Source: Aplysia californica (Eukaryota; Mollusca; Gastropoda; Aplysiida; Aplysiidae). From it: a stretch of DNA of 64,000 nucleotides. Where the stretch lies: positions 651,203-715,202 of the forward strand of contig NW_004797280.1 in assembly GCF_000002075.1 (NCBI RefSeq). The letters run 5' to 3'. The notes under the pieces were generated by a model. That model was not told the DNA's origin and made no database searches. It saw only the letters and a list, made by a program, of their open reading frames with translations. A program made the translations under genes and the position numbers. This document shows positions 37,501-52,100 of this stretch, piece after piece (the first letter of the stretch is position 1; the number at the start of each line of letters is the position of its first letter).

Positions 37501-39904
37501 TGCCTTTCTGATCAACTAAAAGCCACATTATGTGGCCATCACAAGCGCTGAGCCAAAAACCACATCACAAATCCAGTGTCCAGGAAACAGCACCATAAGG
37601 TATCATGGTTCCATGAGCTTCAGATTACATAACAAGCTTTTCAAAATAATTTTAACAGGGAAAGAATGATTTATACAGGGAAGTAAAGGAAGAAAAAGAA
37701 ACTTGCTTGCTAAATTAAAAACAAGAAGTGAAAATGTATACATCTGTACATTTTGCCAACAGCATTTCAAGTAACTATTTGTGATAAAGTATTACGCCTT
37801 AACTTTGTACAGGATGTAGGCCTATTAAGAAACCCCCAGTGAAGCTTGCTTAATTAATTACAAAGAAATGGATACTATTTTTCGTATGATGCAAGATTAC
37901 TTTTTTTTTGTATTAAAAAAAAGTGCACTTGAGCATGGAAAGGAAAGAATACTTTTTGTCTATACCCTACTTGAAGGACATTTCATCCAAGAGTTGGTCA
38001 CTGTAATTTTATATCAAATCTAAATGAACAACACTCTAATTTGCCACTGTGACATAAAATCAATGAGAGAGAGTGTTCTGTGAGTATAACTTGACCACTG
38101 GACGCACAGAGCAGAATTTTGGCCTTCAGGTTTGACTGTGAGAGATAGGTGATATGGTCCAGAAAATAATCTTCAAGGTGCAGCCATACAATATATTCTG
38201 AGAATTCCAAAATTAATAAATTTCATAAAAAGAATCACTCCATTTAGTGACAGAGAATGCCAAGAGGTGCTAGAAGATACAAACACTCAAAGGTAAAACA
38301 GAGTACCTGAAAGATGTCATGGTTTGTCGATGTATAAGTTTAAAGCCCCTTGCAACACTGTAAGTTTAGTCAAGAGGTGGGACTTCCGAATTTAACATAA
38401 ATCTCCGATACGACCAATAGCCAAATGGGCGGAAAACCTTAAAAACTCCCCAAAACAACCCAAGTTCAGTACACTCTGTTGGGGATTCAAACCACACCAT
38501 CCATTCCGCAGTCCAGCATGACATCAACTGAGCTAACGTGTATCCTCCCTGAAAGAGTGAACAACAATGAACAAGAGAAAAAAAAAAGCAAAATGAGACA
38601 TGTAAAGAAGTGCTGCAAAATTAAAAAAAACCCTACTCACCAAGCGCTCTGCGGTACAGGCACGGAGATTCTGTTCCAGCCCGGGTATAAGTCGGAGGAG
38701 AACGTGGAGCTGAGATGGTAGGAGCCGCAGCCCACCATAGAGGGCAGGCAGGCCGGGAGCAGCAGCTGCCAAGTCTTGCCCATGTCCAGGGAGTATTGCA
38801 GGTACAGAGCTTCGAAAGGAGGAGAAAAAAACACATTTGTGAAGCATTGAGGGGAAATTAGGCGCTTGTCAAAATAACAAAATCGGAGAAACAGTCATTT
38901 TCCTGCCAATTAGGCAATTTTTATCGAATTTTTAGCGTTGATTAAAGGCATATATAATTTTTCAGTTTTCAAGGATTCTACAGCTATTTGAATTACTATT
39001 TTCTAGCTAATTTCACCACTGAAACCTGAGTGAGACCTCTCCTCCTTCAATTGCAATATCTTGACCTCTATTCGAGATATATGGGCATTTTTTTCATTGA
39101 AAGCAAAACAAATGAATAAGCTTTCAGATGATACCAATAACGCCACATGCCCAAAAATTGACGAGAGCCTGATTTCACACGTCGTGACACATTTTTGTTA
39201 ATTTTATTCTGCTTCAGGTTCTCCTGTGAGATCTCAGACATCATCAACTGCTACTTCTTCCACCTGCAGTGCAACTGATTTTTACATATGTAACTTATAT
39301 TTTTCTTAGTGATTAAAAAGAGAAAAAATTAATCAAAATGGTAGTCACTTATAGCTGGACGTGCTGTTTGCTCAATTGGCTTTATGCTGGACTGTTGGGA
39401 GGAATATCCTTGTTTGAAAATGAAATGGGATGTTTTTAGTTTAGTAAGGGTTTTACACCACTTTCAACACAATTAGGTAATATAAATTTCAAAGGTTAGA
39501 GGGGTTACTAAAGAGCAACATGCAAAGAAAAGGAGGAGGTGAGATAAGGACGATAGATGTTTGATAGGAAAGGAGTAGTAAACCCTACCAGAGCACTTGC
39601 TAGCCACCACTCAAAGAAAAAAAAATGTGTTTCAGATGAAGGTATTGTAAAGCGCCTAGAGCTGTTTCGTACGTGAGCGGGCGCTATAGATCTGCATTAT
39701 CATTATCATTCTTTGGCAAAAAAGGTCAGTTTGAACCATGCTTTCATCTAGCTTTTAGCCTCACAACTCACTGAAACACTCTGCTTTTCTGTTCTTTTCC
39801 TCATCACACCCCATGGACAGATCAAACTGGAGTATACTGAGCTGGTTCACAGAGACGTCTGCCGTACTTGCATATCTCTCATATTCTTGGCCTGGGGGAC
39901 AAAG

Positions 39905-39935
<31 letters not shown>

Positions 39936-42900
39936 TAAAGATAATAATAATGATACTAATACTAATACTTATAATAATAATAATAATAATAATAAATTTC
40001 ACTCATGTAGCATATTGCCAATAAGAAAATGTTAACAATAAAGCAAACAACATGTGCACCATTCAGTTCCAATAGTGATCCTTTCTCTCAATTTCTCACT
40101 CTCTCTTTCTCTCTCTCCCCATTCTTTCACCAGTATATGCATGAGCAGCGAGTTTCATTTTAAAAAAATCCAAACTCTACATACAAAACCAATCACAGCA
40201 TATAAATGTTTCATATATATGTTTTATCACTGGGAACAAACAGTTCAACAGTACCACTATAGTATGCTATCCTCTTTGAAAGCGCAAGTAAGGATTATTA
40301 TGATTGAAGGGTGCGGAGGTGAAAAACATGAAGTATTTTCATTTCTATAAATAACCTTTGGCTCCAACACTTAAGTCGATAAATGTTTAAAAGGAAAGAA
40401 GAAAGAAGGAGCAAACCACACTAGATCTAGAGCATCTGCCAACCATCCACAACTAAGACTTTTGTCAAAATTTTGATATCCTATAGTATGTTCTGCGTGA
40501 TAAAAATGTATTTTTCTAGTCAGTTCAGCTTTCTCATAATAATAGTATTACTACAGCAGACCCTAGAACACTCTGAAACATTCTCAGCTTCCTGGGAAAG
40601 CAGATAAATAAAAAAATAAAACTATGGAAAGCATACACTGCAAGCTGCAGATTACATACGCTCAAACACTATCAAACTGACAAGATCTTTCGCAGTCTAT
40701 AGCTGGGTACAAATTCCAATCCAGGTGAATGAAGAAAATTAATGTAAAACGTCTATGCTATTAACCTTTAAAGTGCAGGGCCAAACCGTCTGAGTCACAG
40801 TAAGGCTCTGTGCGGGCTCCAGGGTGTTCCAGCCAGGTTGTATTGAGGGGAGCGTCCGGCGAATCTTGCAGGACTATCTCTCCGTACATGTTGCCCCCGA
40901 TGTATACCTAGACAAGGGGTATACAGAAACAATGAAAATACCCATGATGCTTATCTAGACAGGGGGAATACAGAAACAATAAAGTTAGAAAATGCTAAAG
41001 ATAGTTTACCCTTGGGCTGAGGAAGAGGAGGAAGATAAAGAGGAGAAGGAGGACTAGGAGGACTGGAAGGAGGAGGAGGAATGGAGGGAGGAGGAGGAGG
41101 AAGAGAGGAGGAGGAGGAGAGGAGGAGAAGAAATAGAGAAAGTCATCATCAACATAATATGCCAGATCTGGAACAGACATCAATAGGCAATTACGGTTTA
41201 CAACTCATTTATTTGTTCGGATGCTCACAAAAAATCTATATCGTCGTGGTCTTTTCCCCATCGCCCATCTGAACAGGTTTTCCCAAGTAAGTTGCTCCGA
41301 GCCTACCTCTTCCTCTTTTGCCTTCTATTTTTTTCACTGAGAGCAAGGTGCACACGGCCTTTATGTCAATTCAAATATCACAGAAACTGCATTTGCCTCT
41401 TCAGACCCAGTGGCAAATATATTACTCCTCCATCGAGACCATTTAGACCATTCAGGAGAAGTGCTGCTTCCACCTGTTAGGATTAACCGGGACTGAGAGG
41501 GAAACGACATCTCACCATAAAATATTTTTTCCCAGAAGAAAATAAATTCACATCTTTTTGCACGGCAAGTGAAGAGTCAAACTATACTACACCCTGAGTG
41601 CGGAGAAAAAGGAAGACAAAAGAGGGGGGAAAAAAGGGAAAAATACCAAGTCAATGTTGTAAAACTCATCATCTCCTTGTTGTAGCTTTGCCAATATCAG
41701 ACAGACCAAGTTAGATAGGTAGGTAGGTATGATGGATAGGTAGGTAGGGATGTAGTTCAATAAGTGAAAAGGTACTCAGTAGGTAAAATGGAAGAAAAGG
41801 CAGGTCAGGGTAGGTAGGTAGGAACGGTAGGTAGGTAGACAGGTAGGTAAGTATGTAGGTATTTAGGTAGGTAGGTAAGCAGACAGGCAAGAAGGTAAGT
41901 AGGAAAGTAGGTAGGTAGGTAGGTAGGTAAGTGGGTAGGTAGGTAGATAGGTAAGTATGCAGGTAGGTCAGTGTGCAGATAGGAAGGTAATTAAGTCAGT
42001 CAGTGTGCAGGTGGATAGGTAAAAAAGTAGGTCAATATTCAGGTAGGTAAATAGGTAGGCCACGATGCAGGTAGATAGGAAAGTGTGCACAAACTCACCT
42101 GGTCAATAGCCCAAGCTTCCCCATACCGGCCATCCTTTGACGGCTGCCACCAGCGGATCTGCGTGGAGTTGGTGAGGGCTCCGAGGGGAATGTGCACAGC
42201 GATGTACTGGGGCTGGTTGCTGCGTGGGCCAAAGTCAAACTGCTCGATGGTGTTCCACTTGACTCCACCATTGATGGAGTACTGCAGGAAGACTGGAGGC
42301 GAAGGGGTCACTGTCTTGTTGCAACCCAGCTTGATGTAGAACTGAATAGTACTGGGGATGAAACAGGCACGTTGCATTCCACATTGTAATAAAGGCTTCA
42401 GATTTTTTAAAAATACATATATAATAAACACTAGTGGGTTGTCAGTGGATGACAAAGGCCAGCAGAGAAAACTGTATACAAACCAGCAGTAGGCAACGGG
42501 AAACCACTGCTGTAATATCCCAAGAATAGTCATGGAAAAGTAAGGAAAGATCAGGGAAACATAGCTTTTTTGAGAGCATCCGAGCAAAGGAATGAATGGA
42601 AAACCATGATCGCCGAAGTCTGTCGCAGATCTGGCACTGGATGATGATGATGATGATATAACAAAGATGAAAACAGATATAAAACCCTTGCAGGGTATTT
42701 TATTTTATCTTATTTTATTTATCTTTCCTTTTCCATTCTCAAAGCTTCTACATAATTAAATGAAACATGGAGAAAACAATTGCATATAGGCCTAACAAAA
42801 GAATTGTGAATTATGTTTCCCTCTAATCTCTAATATTCAAGATATTTGCGACTGAAAGAAGTGAGGTCGCCTGATTTCAGTGGTGAAATTAGCAAGAAAA

Positions 42901-45900
42901 TGCCCAAAGTTTGGAAACTCCAATAGCTAAAGAGTCTTTGAAAACTGAAAAATGACATAATTTGTGCCTTTAATCAATGTTTTTCAGTGAAATTCAAAGG
43001 GAAATGTGTTTTTATACGGACCTAAAAGAGGTTCACCACGCTGCCTCACATATACAAAAATGACAATCACTGAGGCTGCTGATCACACTTGCTATTGAGG
43101 TGGAATTTTGCAGTGAAAGCAGCGACAAGTGGCTATATATCCCACGGCGCTAAACCATAAATCAAGACATTCATTTACTTTGCTCTTGACAGGTCAAGCG
43201 GCACAGTGGTCAGCGTCCTCTGACCTTCCCCGTCGTGGACAAAGCTATCGTCTGTGAAGACTTTGCCACACTTGTGTCTGCTGGAGGAGATGCCACTGGA
43301 CCAGTACAGCCAGTTGTCCTCGTTGATGTCTTCACTGGCTGAGGAGCAAACACATACACGGGTAAATTTAAAAAAAAAAAGGAAAAACAAGTTTGGGTTT
43401 TTTAATTCCTTTTTTCCTTAGAGTCTGTCCATTTATTTTCCTACTTTCTTTGTCTTTTAGCAGGATTTTATCCATTACCAGCTTGCTAGGCCCATCCTAA
43501 CTTCACCAGAGTCCCATTGGTAAGCTACGTTTCAGGGTGACCCGGGTTGGCTTTCACGGCATAAAGCCACAGCGTATTTCACTTTGTCCTGTTTCAATCT
43601 CCCTCGTTTTGGACGAGGGTTTGGAAGAGACACAGGTTGCAAAAAGAAAAGGAAAGTTGGGAAAAAATATGCCGCAGGGTGAAAAACTACTGTTTTCTGT
43701 CCCCTTCCTTGTTTCTTCTTACCACCGCGTGGATCATGAAGACTAGCACAAAATGAGGAAAGACGGGAGTATGTTTTGTTTTAGTAGAGGTTTTACGGCA
43801 ATCGCAACTGCATAAGGTCATATGAGTGCCAAGGGGTAGATGTAAACACAGAAGTCCTTACAGGGAATCAGGCTTACTCTGTTCACCTCTCTAGCTTCAA
43901 CAATACAAAGTCTGCTTCGGCTATCAAGGCACCCTGGAAATAGCGGGTCACAAGAGTGTGACAAACATACAAAAGAAGTAGAGGAAAATGACGATAGTAA
44001 GGATTAAGAAAGAAAAAGCAGCAGTTTCCTGTTGCAGTTCAGGCACACTTATGAGCATGAATTGATGAATCAGTCCATTTACAATTCTACTGTGCTTAAG
44101 AACATGTTAATGTTCTCCTTTGGGAATGGCGTAAAGATACTTCAGTCAGTAGCACTGCCCCGGGGGCTAGACGGGAGTCTAATGATCAGTATGGACTAAA
44201 CTTGAAGACCTTGACTTTGCAGATGATCTTATTTTACTTTCACACTGTCACCAATAGATGAAGGAGAAAAACAAGGGATATTGTTTTGAGTTTGAATATG
44301 GTAAGAGTTTTACAGCACTCGCAACTGCATGTGGTCTTATGAGAACGTGGGACACAAGTTTTTTGTTTTCGTAAGTGTTATACGGCACTCGCAACTGCAG
44401 GACACAAGTTAGTTGTTTTCACTTTAGTTTACAGTACAGCTAAGTCTGACAGTGTAAAGTCAGAATTGTTGAAGTAAAGAGATGTTTTTACACATCTTAG
44501 AAACATATATGGAAATCAGAAACTATTGGAACAAAAATCAAGACAAGGACTTTCAACATCAATGTCAAAATTATGCAACTTAACAGACCAGAAACATGGC
44601 ATCTACAACATGGCATCTACAACATGGCAACTTCTAAAAAGTTACATGGATTGGTCAACATTTGCTTAAAAAATATAAGAAATGAAGAACAACGGGATCA
44701 AACAAATCAACAGAAAATAAACGTAGAAAAAATCAGAAAAGGAAAAATGGAAGTGGACTATACACACCTTGAGAAAACAGAAAACAAACATCACCTGTCA
44801 AAGTCAAACCCTAAAGAATCCACAAGGAAAGAGAAAAAGAGGAAGGCCTAAAAGTTCTTTGAGTGGGGACTTAGATTTGGACCATTTAGAGATCATATAC
44901 AGCTGGACATAGATGGAGACTATAGCCCTGGAGAGAAGAAGATGGAGAGTTCTTGCTGGTGGCCTTTAATCCAGCATGGGATGAGAAAGACTGATGAAGG
45001 TGGGAAATTTTTTTAGAAATTGCTAAATTACTTTTAAAGAATGAATGGAAACATCTGCTGAGAATGGACAAGAAACAAAACTCAAAAAAGGTTTGTACAA
45101 ACTAAGAAGCAAGTGACTAACTACATATTGTCAGTTATTTAAAAAAATTAAAATTTGTAAGAGGTGAGGAAGATGTTAGGATGTTAGCTTAAAATGATGC
45201 AATCAATAACATAAAGCAATCTTGAATAGTTAGGTGTACACAAATACACAAAAATTCCCAATCTGACAAATCCTAACGTAAATATGGGACACGAGCAAGT
45301 TACCTACCGTCTATGATGGTAGTGGTAGGGAGGTGGGACCCACCCAGGGGCCTGAGGTAGATGTCTTCACTGCCAAAGTCGTCCTTCAGGTACCATGGGT
45401 GGTCTTCCTCCGCCACACAGGACGGTCCAATATAGCCTTGGTCACACTCGCACCTCATACCTCCTGAGAACATTAATGTAACATTTTATCAATGAAAACA
45501 GAATGAAAAAATCCCAATCCGAGGTCTTTTTCTTCTTTACGTTCCCCTGCTAGATCTCAGAGGTAGTCGACTGCTGGTTCTTCAACCCGAAGTGCTACTG
45601 ATTTTTTACGTATGTGACCATTTTTCCTACTCTAGAGGCAGCCACTTTCTGATTTCGAAGGTACTCTACATAATGTTTTTATACTGACTACAGTATTTTC
45701 AGTTTTGGTAGAAATAGATTTAGAATTTTGCTAGAGCGGTGGCTAATTCCATTTTAGCACCATCGAGTATCTCAGTCTGCAGGGATGCTGTATCCACACT
45801 CCTCTTAAATAATCTAAATTGTGTTGATGGGGGTGTAAAAAGTGATTTGACCTTAAGTAATTCTGACGCGTAGAGAGGTGAAGACGAACAAAAATCAAAT

Positions 45901-48900
45901 ACACAAAGCCGACGTTAATCTGAGATGGTGTAAAAAAGGGATGTAAAAAATCCCCTTAGTCCCACCTATGCAAGTTCCATGTCCTCCACAATGATCTATA
46001 CAAGCCATTCCAATGTAGACATTGTCTAAGGCCCACTCAGGGGCGAAGTCAGAGTCTGGCACTTTGCCTTGGTACCAGCGGAACCGTAAGGGCCTGGGGA
46101 GACATGAAGGAAGTTCATGAGGGCAAGAATGAGCTTTGGAAAGACAAGATCATGCAGCACTGCCAGCGATACGATAAACTGTAATGCCTGTTAAAATAAA
46201 AAATAAAAGTAAAATGCATCAACAGCGACAAAACATGAATCAACTCTTAGAAGCAGACTCGCCTACCAAATAGAAGGCTGCTGTTCTTTTTTTCTTGCTT
46301 TTTTCATATCCTTTATCATAAGTATTAGCTTGCTTGTACTACAACTGTATCCTCATACATCAAATCTTCAGTCTTTTCTGAATATTATGGTGGGTAATAC
46401 AAGCTTGTAGTTTCAATATACTTTTGCTGTAACAAAACAGGGAATAGGCCTACAACTTGTGAGAGCTAACAGAAGATGACCGTGACATTTATTTCAACCA
46501 TAGAGTAGTACTATTTTCTTAACAGCTTTTATAGATAAACATTGAACTAAAATATATCCTTCCCTGACAGTGTGACAGCTAAACAGAACTCTTTTCCCAA
46601 GCAAACACAAGTCATAACATCAGTGACAATTTCATTACAGTTTAACTCTTTATCTCCGGCAAGCCACTCCCAGCGGCTTGCGGTCGGAACTGCTGTGTCA
46701 GTGAGCCGCTGAGAGCAGCTCGGGCACATATCTTTACGATGACTTAGACATCAAATTACTTTTCGGCAATAATCTTTTTTATCGTGATTTCATTCATTAG
46801 ATGAAGAACTATAAAAATAGGTTCCCTTGTTTTGATTTAATGACCAATTTAGTGACATTTTCATCATTTTTAGATTTAGTACCAAAAATGGGCCTTGGCA
46901 TGGTGGGTTTACCCTCCCCCCCCCTCCCAGAGATAAAGAGTTAAGATCCACCGTCTCCTACCCGCAGATGTGAAGATGATCTAATGGCACAATCATACGT
47001 CGCCAGTAGAGGCTGTCTCCGGCGTAGTAGACAGTGAAGGGCAGGTGGTAGTCGAAGCAGCCGGCCCCCGACACATCCACACAGCTGGGACCAACCAGGG
47101 ACCACGTCACACCACCGTCAGCGGAATATTCCAGCCGCACCGGGTACTTAGCGGTTCCCTCCGCACCACAACCAACGTTGATCTGTGTAAAGTTTTCAAT
47201 AAAAATACTGATAATTATAATAATAAAAACAATAAAGATGATAATAATAAAAAGAAGAACAACAATATCAATACAATAATAATATAAACTGCATCTATAT
47301 CACGCATATCCATGCTCTACAGTATGTCCTATGGAGTTTACAACTATTTCATCAATGTATTAGTCAGTTAGACATTGTCATTTCCAAGAGAACTTAAACA
47401 CTCACAGATATCATAGTCATGGCTTTTTAATAAGGCTATTCATCAATAACAAAAACTTTTTCTGTCTAACACGAACAGAAATGATAAAATATCATGCATT
47501 AGTAATTCCAACTAATTCACAATGTGCACTGATGTGATTCAAAACAGGTATCTTTACAACCTACTTTGTTCAATAGTTAAAAACTGATCATCATCAAACA
47601 TTGGTAAACAAAGAAATGTTTAAAAATAAAATACGGCCAAAGACTTGAGGCCCAGCCCATGAACTTACATCAAACTGTAGAACAGACATTGGCCCAATCT
47701 CAAGGTCAGAGGTCATGACAGAAACTTCCCCACCCTCAAGTCTTCTGAGAACAAGGGCAGACTCTCCACTTGTCTCAGTCTCTGGTCTGAAACAAACAGA
47801 GCACAAATAGAATGATACACAAATGTTCTGTTTCATATTTAATCATACTTCAATAACTGAAATATACAATATCTGAAACACAAAACTAAAAAAGAATGAT
47901 CTAAAAAACCTGAAGGCAATTATCATGATTTTCTGAGGAGGCATCTTAACTTTCCATCTAGTGAGCTACTTAAGCCCTATGAGAGAAGAGAATATTGTGA
48001 GAATGAAGCAAGCCTGAAAACTCCAAAGTGTAAAGGTATAGCTTGGATGCACAGAGAAATACTTGTTGATGAGTGTGCATACCTCCTAAATACAGAGCAA
48101 TACAAAAGAAATGCCGAAGCCAAGACAGAAGCGTGCAAACACTGCACACCCATGAATGGAAATGACACTTTTGATTGCTCAAAATATGACAAATTCATCT
48201 CTCCCAGCATTGGTCTCATTGGACATAGCAGAAGTCACGACATCTTAAACCTTATTTCTTCTTTAATATTCTCTTTTGCTGATGCATTGGTCGTCATCAG
48301 ACATTGATGGACAAAGTTCTGTTATTATGATAATCACATACTGACTTGTGTGTATAGTTTAGTTTGTATACACAGAGCAATACTTATTGATGGGTGTGCA
48401 CACTTTGTTTACGCAGAGCAATACCTATTGATGAGCGTTCATATCTCATATCTCGTATACACAGAACGATACTTAAAGAATAGTGTGCATATTTCGTACA
48501 CACCGAGCAATACTTATTGAATAGAATAGTGTGCATATCTCGTATATATAGAGCAATACTTATTGAATAGTATGCATATCTCGTATACATAGAGCAATAC
48601 TTATAGAATAGTGTGCATATTTCGTATACACAGAGCAATACTTATTGACGAGTATGCATATCTTAGTGTACGCACCTTGTATACGCAGAACAATACTCAT
48701 CAACGTGGCCATTGTTGATGAAGAGCCAGGATTGAGGGTCTGGTTTTTCCTTCTCAAACGAGTCATACAGAGACTTGGGGTTCATGGCCATTGAGCCGAT
48801 GAAAAGGTTGTCTACGGACCAAACTGACCGCATCTCTCCTGCAGGGGACAAAAAGTTTGTATGGAAATGAGGAACTTTTCAGACAGATTTGAGAATATGT

Positions 48901-49137
48901 GAAGTATGCTGAAAAAATGAGTTATTTCTCGGATTTGAGCATTATGGAAATAAGTTCATCACGCTTATAGGTGAAGTTTTAACACTTTATAAGGATGAAA
49001 TAATACAAGGCATGTTATAGTTCAAGAATATGGCATCAATAGAAAACCTGCAAATTTTACATGTGTCGATTTTTGGCCAATAACTCTATTTGTGGACTGT
49101 GAGAAGTAACTCATTTCGTCAGCATGCCTCACACATT

Positions 49138-49183
<46 letters not shown>

Positions 49184-52100
49184 CGTAAACACTTTTGTTC
49201 TCATCTTGTGGTCTGACAGGGCAATTCACAATTTTTCTGGTTTTCTCTGCTGAAATCGAGACCAAAAAGATAGCCACCTTTTTGCAATCAGTTGTTAAAA
49301 ATGTTTTGAAAACAATTAGAAAAATCAGACTATTCAATTTTTGTAACACTAAGTTCCGATGGGTGAGATCTCCAGCCTTGAATATAAGTGTCATCTGCAA
49401 ATATGAGTGATATAACTTTTTTTGAAAAATCAGGAGTTGGTAAAAAGACGAAAAAAACCCCCAACAAATATTACCTCCATTATCTGCTTGCCAAAATCTG
49501 AAGCGCGTTGAATTCATCCGAGCTGACATTGGCAATGGAAGGGAAAAGAACCTGGAAATGAACAATAAAAGTATGTTTTCATTCTCAGGGGTAGAGGAGC
49601 TAAATACATCTCCAAGTGACTAAGTCCTTTAACATTCATATTAAACACAGCTGTGTACCAATTTACCGCACATAACAGATCTTTATCTGTATTTGCTTTC
49701 AAATCTAAGGTGATACAGGAATAACCTTTTGAAAGTTGCAAAGCATCCAGGAAAACTGAGATAATGTCAATAATGATTTTTGGGCCATTTGTGAAAAAAG
49801 TTCCTGTGCCAAAATATAAATAGGTTCCATCCATCATAAGCGTCAAACCTAGAAATATACCAGAGGTATTTGGCTCAGGTAAACTCGCCTAATCTCCCTA
49901 GCTGTGTCGGTGAAACAAACTGCCTTGCCTCTATTCATCATTACCACAAATTGAATCAGTGACATTTATGACGTATACCCTTTCCAAAACTGTTACAGTT
50001 AGAACAAAAAGAATTTGTTTTAACAACAACAAAGTAACTTGTATTCCTAGGCATCTGGCATAGGAATAACAATTCAAGTTTTCCATTATATGCGTCACCG
50101 GTAAGACAAGTCTCAACTTTCATATTTAACATTTAGTAAACTCAAGTGAATTTCCGCAAAATGACACATTATGAAAAATTTTCTAGTATACTACAGATAA
50201 ATGCAGTTCCTAAGACACTTGAACTGATAAAAATACCTTGCACATCTTGGCCTTGAGGAAAAACCAGACGGCAAAAGAGGCAAAGGCAGACAAAGAATAA
50301 CTTACTTAGAGAATTTGAAAATATGGGAGAAGGGACAAGACCAAGACAATGATAGCTTTTTTAGAGCATCATGCAGAAAAATGAGCGGGGCGGGAACCAT
50401 GATTGCTAATGTCTTTTTTTTCTGATTTGGCGGTGCAAAAAGAAGAACAATTCACATAGACCACCAGAAGAATCTCACTTGGGCTCTGAAGTGTCCGAGA
50501 AGTGTATCTCTTTCACCAGCTTCCAGATGATCCCGCCGTTGGTAGAGTACTGCAGTAGTACACTCTGGTGGCGAGGCCAGGGGGTGACAGCTTTGCCGCA
50601 ACCGTAGCGGAAGTCAAACTCCATGGAGGTCAGCATCGAGGTGTCCATGTCATTAGTGACCGCCATTCTGATGCCGTCCTGGGACAAAAAATATCATACT
50701 GACATAAGTAGTAGATTGCTTGGAAGGCTTTTGTTTTCTTAGGTTTAAACATTCAGCTTGACACAGAACAGGTCATTTTGACTGGCCCTGTAATGTAGTC
50801 GTTACATGTTTTGCCATTGTGAACAGAAAAACTGAGTTCAGTTTCCATTTAGGAAGAATTTTTATAGATTATCTCGGTCTTTCTGCTGGGACGTAATATC
50901 TCTCTCAACTTGTGTTGATCCTGAATGGCAAGGTCGAAGTCTGCTTCCTGAATGTCCTAAATTGTGTTGATGAGGATGTAAATACATCTTTAAAGATAAA
51001 GACCATTTTGAAGCCAAAGAGAGTAGACCCAAGAGCTAAGAGGAAAACTGACACCACCAAGATCTGAACCGTGCACTTTTCTTCTGCTATATAACCAAAC
51101 TAGGTCTGCAGAAAAGTTTCATGACTTCCACAGGACAAAAAGGAATGTATGCTTAAACATTAATTAATACATACATCTACTGTTCGATGCACTATATCAA
51201 CTCCCCCCCCCCCCCCCCCCCTCCCCAATATAAAATGTTCAGGCAGCTGATGCAAGCTTTCCTGTGGAAAGTGAGAGAAAATTCAGGAAAATTCTCCACA
51301 AAAAAAAATTTAAAAAATATCAAGGAAAAGAAAAACATTTGGGAGATTCTCCAGACATGGAAAAAAAATGTTCCTTTCATACTGACAACAAAAAACCAAC
51401 AAACACTGTCTCTCTCACTATCTAAATTCTCCCACCTGTGTATGCTATTTATAGTACTCTCCTCAAATACTCTTGTTACCCAAAACCACAAAATCTATGA
51501 TGCTACAGAAAAAAGAAATAATAATGAGATCACTATTTCAACAATGTGACAGAAAATAGAAATAATGAGAAAAAGCTCATACCTCGTGAAAAGTGAATGA
51601 CCTCCCACTGACCACTGGGCCACACATGACGCTGTTGTCTCCACCGTAAAACTCGCGCCACACACGGTCGTTGACCTTGAGAGAGTTAAAGTCGTCACGC
51701 AGTATCATGGGCAGAGGTGTCGTGGGCACGCAATGATCACCGCCATAGCCCTCATCGCAACTGACAGCAAAAGAAAACACACAGATGTTTTTCAAAAAAA
51801 AAATATCAAAGAAAGTATGCATAATAAATATATATTCTACAACTGATCACTTTTACTGCCTTCAAATGTTTAAGTGTGAGAGCAAAATGTCAATACATAC
51901 AGGAAAGGGCTGAATTCCTATTATGAACTCTGGAGAGACAAAATGAAATTAGGGGCCGTGCCTCGTAAACAGGAACGAGACGTAAGCCCACACCCAACTT
52001 AGATTTTATTGAACAAAAATGCATTTCAATGACCAGAGTTGTCATGTAAGTATGCGTGATTTTATAGTTCCCTCTGAATATTGTCATGTGATAAATTCAA

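Noticed and set aside
42039-42587. 182-codon - strand frame taken whole
   Set aside because: Only 42099-42351 is Reelin exon 19; the rest is intron on both sides, with clear donor and acceptor sites.
48384-48638. 84-residue - strand frame with repeated YCS...YTR motifs
   Set aside because: It is the translated minisatellite copied from exon 13. The units are out of the Reelin splice pattern and drift in frame.
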